From Microbacterium sp. (GTDB lineage Bacteria; Actinomycetota; Actinomycetes; Actinomycetales; Microbacteriaceae), in contig JAITUD010000422.1 in NCBI GenBank assembly GCA_031286555.1, positions 1-6,989 on the forward strand: a stretch of 6,989 nt of DNA, written 5' to 3'. Both the position numbers and the translations under genes were made by a program. Shown here in pieces: positions 5,878-6,989 of the stretch. Each line of letters opens with the position of its first letter. The first letter of the stretch is position 1. Under the pieces are notes generated by a model, which saw only the letters and a list, made by a program, of their open reading frames with translations, had not been told where the DNA came from and searched no databases.

Positions 5878-6719
5878 ACGATCAGGCGAAGCGCACCCTC
5901 GCGGCGCGCAATCTGGTGAAGGACTTCACGCTCCGCTCGGGGCTGAAGACCACCAGGCTGCGCGCCGTGAAGGACGTCTCGTTCACGCTGGAGGCGGGCA
6001 GGACGATCTCTCTGGTGGGCGAATCCGGCTCGGGCAAGTCCACGATCGCGCGCATGCTGATGAAGCTCGAGAAGCCCACCTCAGGGCAGATCCTGCTGGA
6101 CGGTCGCGCCGGCGGCGACCGTGGTCGGGAGCTCGAGAGGTATCGCTCGGACGTGCAGATGGTGTTCCAGGACCCGTTCGCCTCGCTGAACCCGTTCCAC
6201 ACGATCGTGCATCACCTGGAGCGGCCGCTGCGGCTGCACCACCCCGAGCTGTCCGGGGCTCAGGTGCGCGAGCGCGCCCTCGAGCTGCTCGAGCGTGTGC
6301 GGCTCTCACCGGCGGAGCACTTCGCCGATCGTCGTCCGCACGAGCTCTCCGGCGGACAGCGCCAGCGCGTCGCGAGCGCTCGTGCGCTCGCGCCCGGTGC
6401 GCGCTTCATCGTCGCGGATGAGCCGGTGTCGATGCTCGACGTGTCGATCCGTCTCGGCGTGCTGAACCTGCTCGCCGACCTTCAGCGCGAGGACGACCTG
6501 GGCGTGCTGTACATCACCCACGACCTGGCCACGGCCAGGCACTTCAGCGACGAGATCATGGTGCTCTACCACGGTGACGTCGTCGAGCGCGGGCCGGCCG
6601 ACAAGGTCATCCTCGACCCGCAGCACGACTACACGAAGACGCTGCTGGGCGCCGCGCCCGACCCCGAGAACCTCGGCCGCCTGAGAGACGAGGTGCGCCG
6701 GGAACTCGCCGGCGCCTGA
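5874..6719 (+). CDS. ABC transporter ATP-binding protein, DppF/OppF-type
   Basis: This 281-residue cytoplasmic ATPase is the second nucleotide-binding subunit of the importer. Motifs are Walker A at 49-57 (GESGSGKST, canonical), Q-loop Gln99 (MVFQDPFASLNP), signature LSGGQRQRV from 158, Walker B with Asp182-Glu183 (FIVADEPVSMLDVSIR) and H-loop His216 (YITHDLATA). DEPVSMLD rather than DEPVSALD is a form I associate with the sugar-importing branch of the Opp/Dpp family (from memory). The C-terminal family tail HDYTKTLLGAAPDPE is present, but the extension beyond it is short, making the protein smaller than the usual 310-330 residues. The ATG overlaps the upstream stop (ATGA) with AGGAG at 5861-5865 eight bases before it. 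Its intact Walker A would pair with the LSGGM signature of the partner, giving one fully canonical ATP site in the heterodimer. Confidence 0.94.
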   Translation: MNDQAKRTLAARNLVKDFTLRSGLKTTRLRAVKDVSFTLEAGRTISLVGESGSGKSTIARMLMKLEKPTSGQILLDGRAGGDRGRELERYRSDVQMVFQDPFASLNPFHTIVHHLERPLRLHHPELSGAQVRERALELLERVRLSPAEHFADRRPHELSGGQRQRVASARALAPGARFIVADEPVSMLDVSIRLGVLNLLADLQREDDLGVLYITHDLATARHFSDEIMVLYHGDVVERGPADKVILDPQHDYTKTLLGAAPDPENLGRLRDEVRRELAGA

Positions 6720-6740
6720 CGACAGGCGGTCGCACAGACC

Positions 6741-6777
6741 CCCGCCCGCGCACCGGCCCCTTGTGTGCGCGGGCGGG
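6741..6777 (+). terminator. Hairpin terminator of the Dpp/Opp-type operon
   Basis: CCCGCCCGCGCAC (6741-6753) and its exact complement GTGCGCGGGCGGG (6765-6777) flank an 11-base loop, 21 bases after the last stop codon. The 13-bp stem is almost all G-C, followed only by CACCTTCTCC rather than a U-tract. Its position between the operon end and the next promoter/riboswitch fits an operon terminator. Confidence 0.85.
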
Positions 6778-6802
6778 CACCTTCTCCGGCATCCGGAACC
6801 GG

Positions 6803-6808
6803 TATGCT
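6803..6808 (+). promoter_or_regulatory. Candidate -10 box for the glycine riboswitch transcript
   Basis: TATGCT, preceded by GG, fits the TAnnnT -10 consensus and lies about 45 bases before the first aptamer, just after the upstream terminator. No good -35 is present; the weak CTTCTC at 6781-6786 would give a 16-base spacer. Transcription would begin around 6815. Confidence 0.45.
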
Positions 6809-6850
6809 GGGCGGAGCAGTGCCCACAACAGAAAACTGGCCGTACGACGC

Positions 6851-6989
6851 GTGCGGGAGAGCCCGGTGCTGGCAGCCGGGCACCGAAGGAGCAAGCCTCC
6901 CCGCCAATCTCTCAGGTACCCCCACCGCTCGCGTCCGGCCGCTCTGAAAAGCGATGCGCACGCATCCGCCGACGGTGAAAGCCCCACGC
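6851..6989 (+). ncRNA. Glycine riboswitch (tandem), second aptamer cut by the window edge
   Basis: The hallmark blocks of the glycine riboswitch occur in order on the + strand. For aptamer 1: GCGGGAGAG (6853-6861, P1 left arm), a GC-rich hairpin GCCCGG/CCGGGC (6861-6866 with 6876-6881), the core CCGAAGGAGCAA (6883-6894), and CAATCTCTCAGG (6905-6916), whose CTCTC closes P1. A short linker leads to aptamer 2: CTCTGAAAAGC (from 6942), a hairpin GATGC/GCATC (6953-6957 with 6962-6966), and CCGACGGTGAAAGCC (6969-6983). The closing CTCTCAGG of aptamer 2 must lie beyond the window. Glycine riboswitches of this two-aptamer form usually activate glycine cleavage genes (gcvT/gcvP) or, less often, glycine exporters/symporters; the controlled gene is not in view. 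The short frames that read through this stretch are not credible genes. Confidence 0.93.

Noticed and set aside
6763..6978. Short plus-strand frames (60-71 codons) after the operon
   Set aside because: They lie across the terminator and the glycine riboswitch, whose conserved RNA blocks explain the sequence better. They have no family resemblance.
6607..6987. 126- and 110-codon minus-strand frames at the right end
   Set aside because: They cross the ATPase C-terminus, the terminator and the riboswitch, and have Arg/Pro/Ala-rich composition typical of shadows.

Overview
The window is high-GC DNA with strong G/C third-position bias, tight ATGA/GTGA gene coupling, strong hairpin terminators without U-tracts and a glycine riboswitch of actinobacterial style. 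This points to a high-GC actinobacterium. A Microbacteriaceae-like (Microbacterium-type) genome is my best guess from codon style and layout, but nothing in the window proves the genus.

Region 1 (1-1094) is the 3' end of a carbohydrate ABC importer operon of the CUT1 (MalFG) type. It holds the last 37 codons of a MalF-like permease and a complete MalG-like permease (111-1037), overlapping by GTGA. A perfect 17-bp hairpin (1058-1094) closes the operon. No binding protein or ATPase of this system is visible.

Region 2 (1095-1270) is the control region of the next operon. A perfect 12-bp inverted repeat (1173-1203, arms GTTAGG-N7-CCTAAC at its core) overlaps a plausible -10 box. The layout is that of a repressor operator, and its half-sites resemble, from memory, those of ROK-family sugar regulators in actinobacteria.

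Region 3 (1271-6719) is a complete five-gene ABC importer of the Dpp/Opp type: a family 5 lipoprotein binding protein, two permeases and two ATPases. The last four genes overlap at each junction (8, 4 and 4 nt). Several sequence details suggest the branch of this family that imports oligosaccharides rather than peptides: the GTTKLGYDV segment and the NFAIDEI C-terminus of the second permease, DEPVSMLD in the second ATPase, the N-terminal GTNGPIYEPLFFFN of the binding protein, and the ROK-like operator. The substrate is not established. The first ATPase has Lys-Pro-Thr in place of Lys-Ser/Thr in its Walker A motif, which would impair one of the two ATP sites.

Region 4 (6720-6989) has a perfect 13-bp terminator stem, a -10-like box, and the start of a tandem glycine riboswitch. 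The first aptamer is complete and the second is cut by the window edge. The controlled gene lies outside and is most likely a glycine cleavage or glycine transport gene. I see no mobile elements, CRISPR, tRNA or rRNA genes. I do not see a wholly new system; the most unusual features are the Walker A substitution and the operator.
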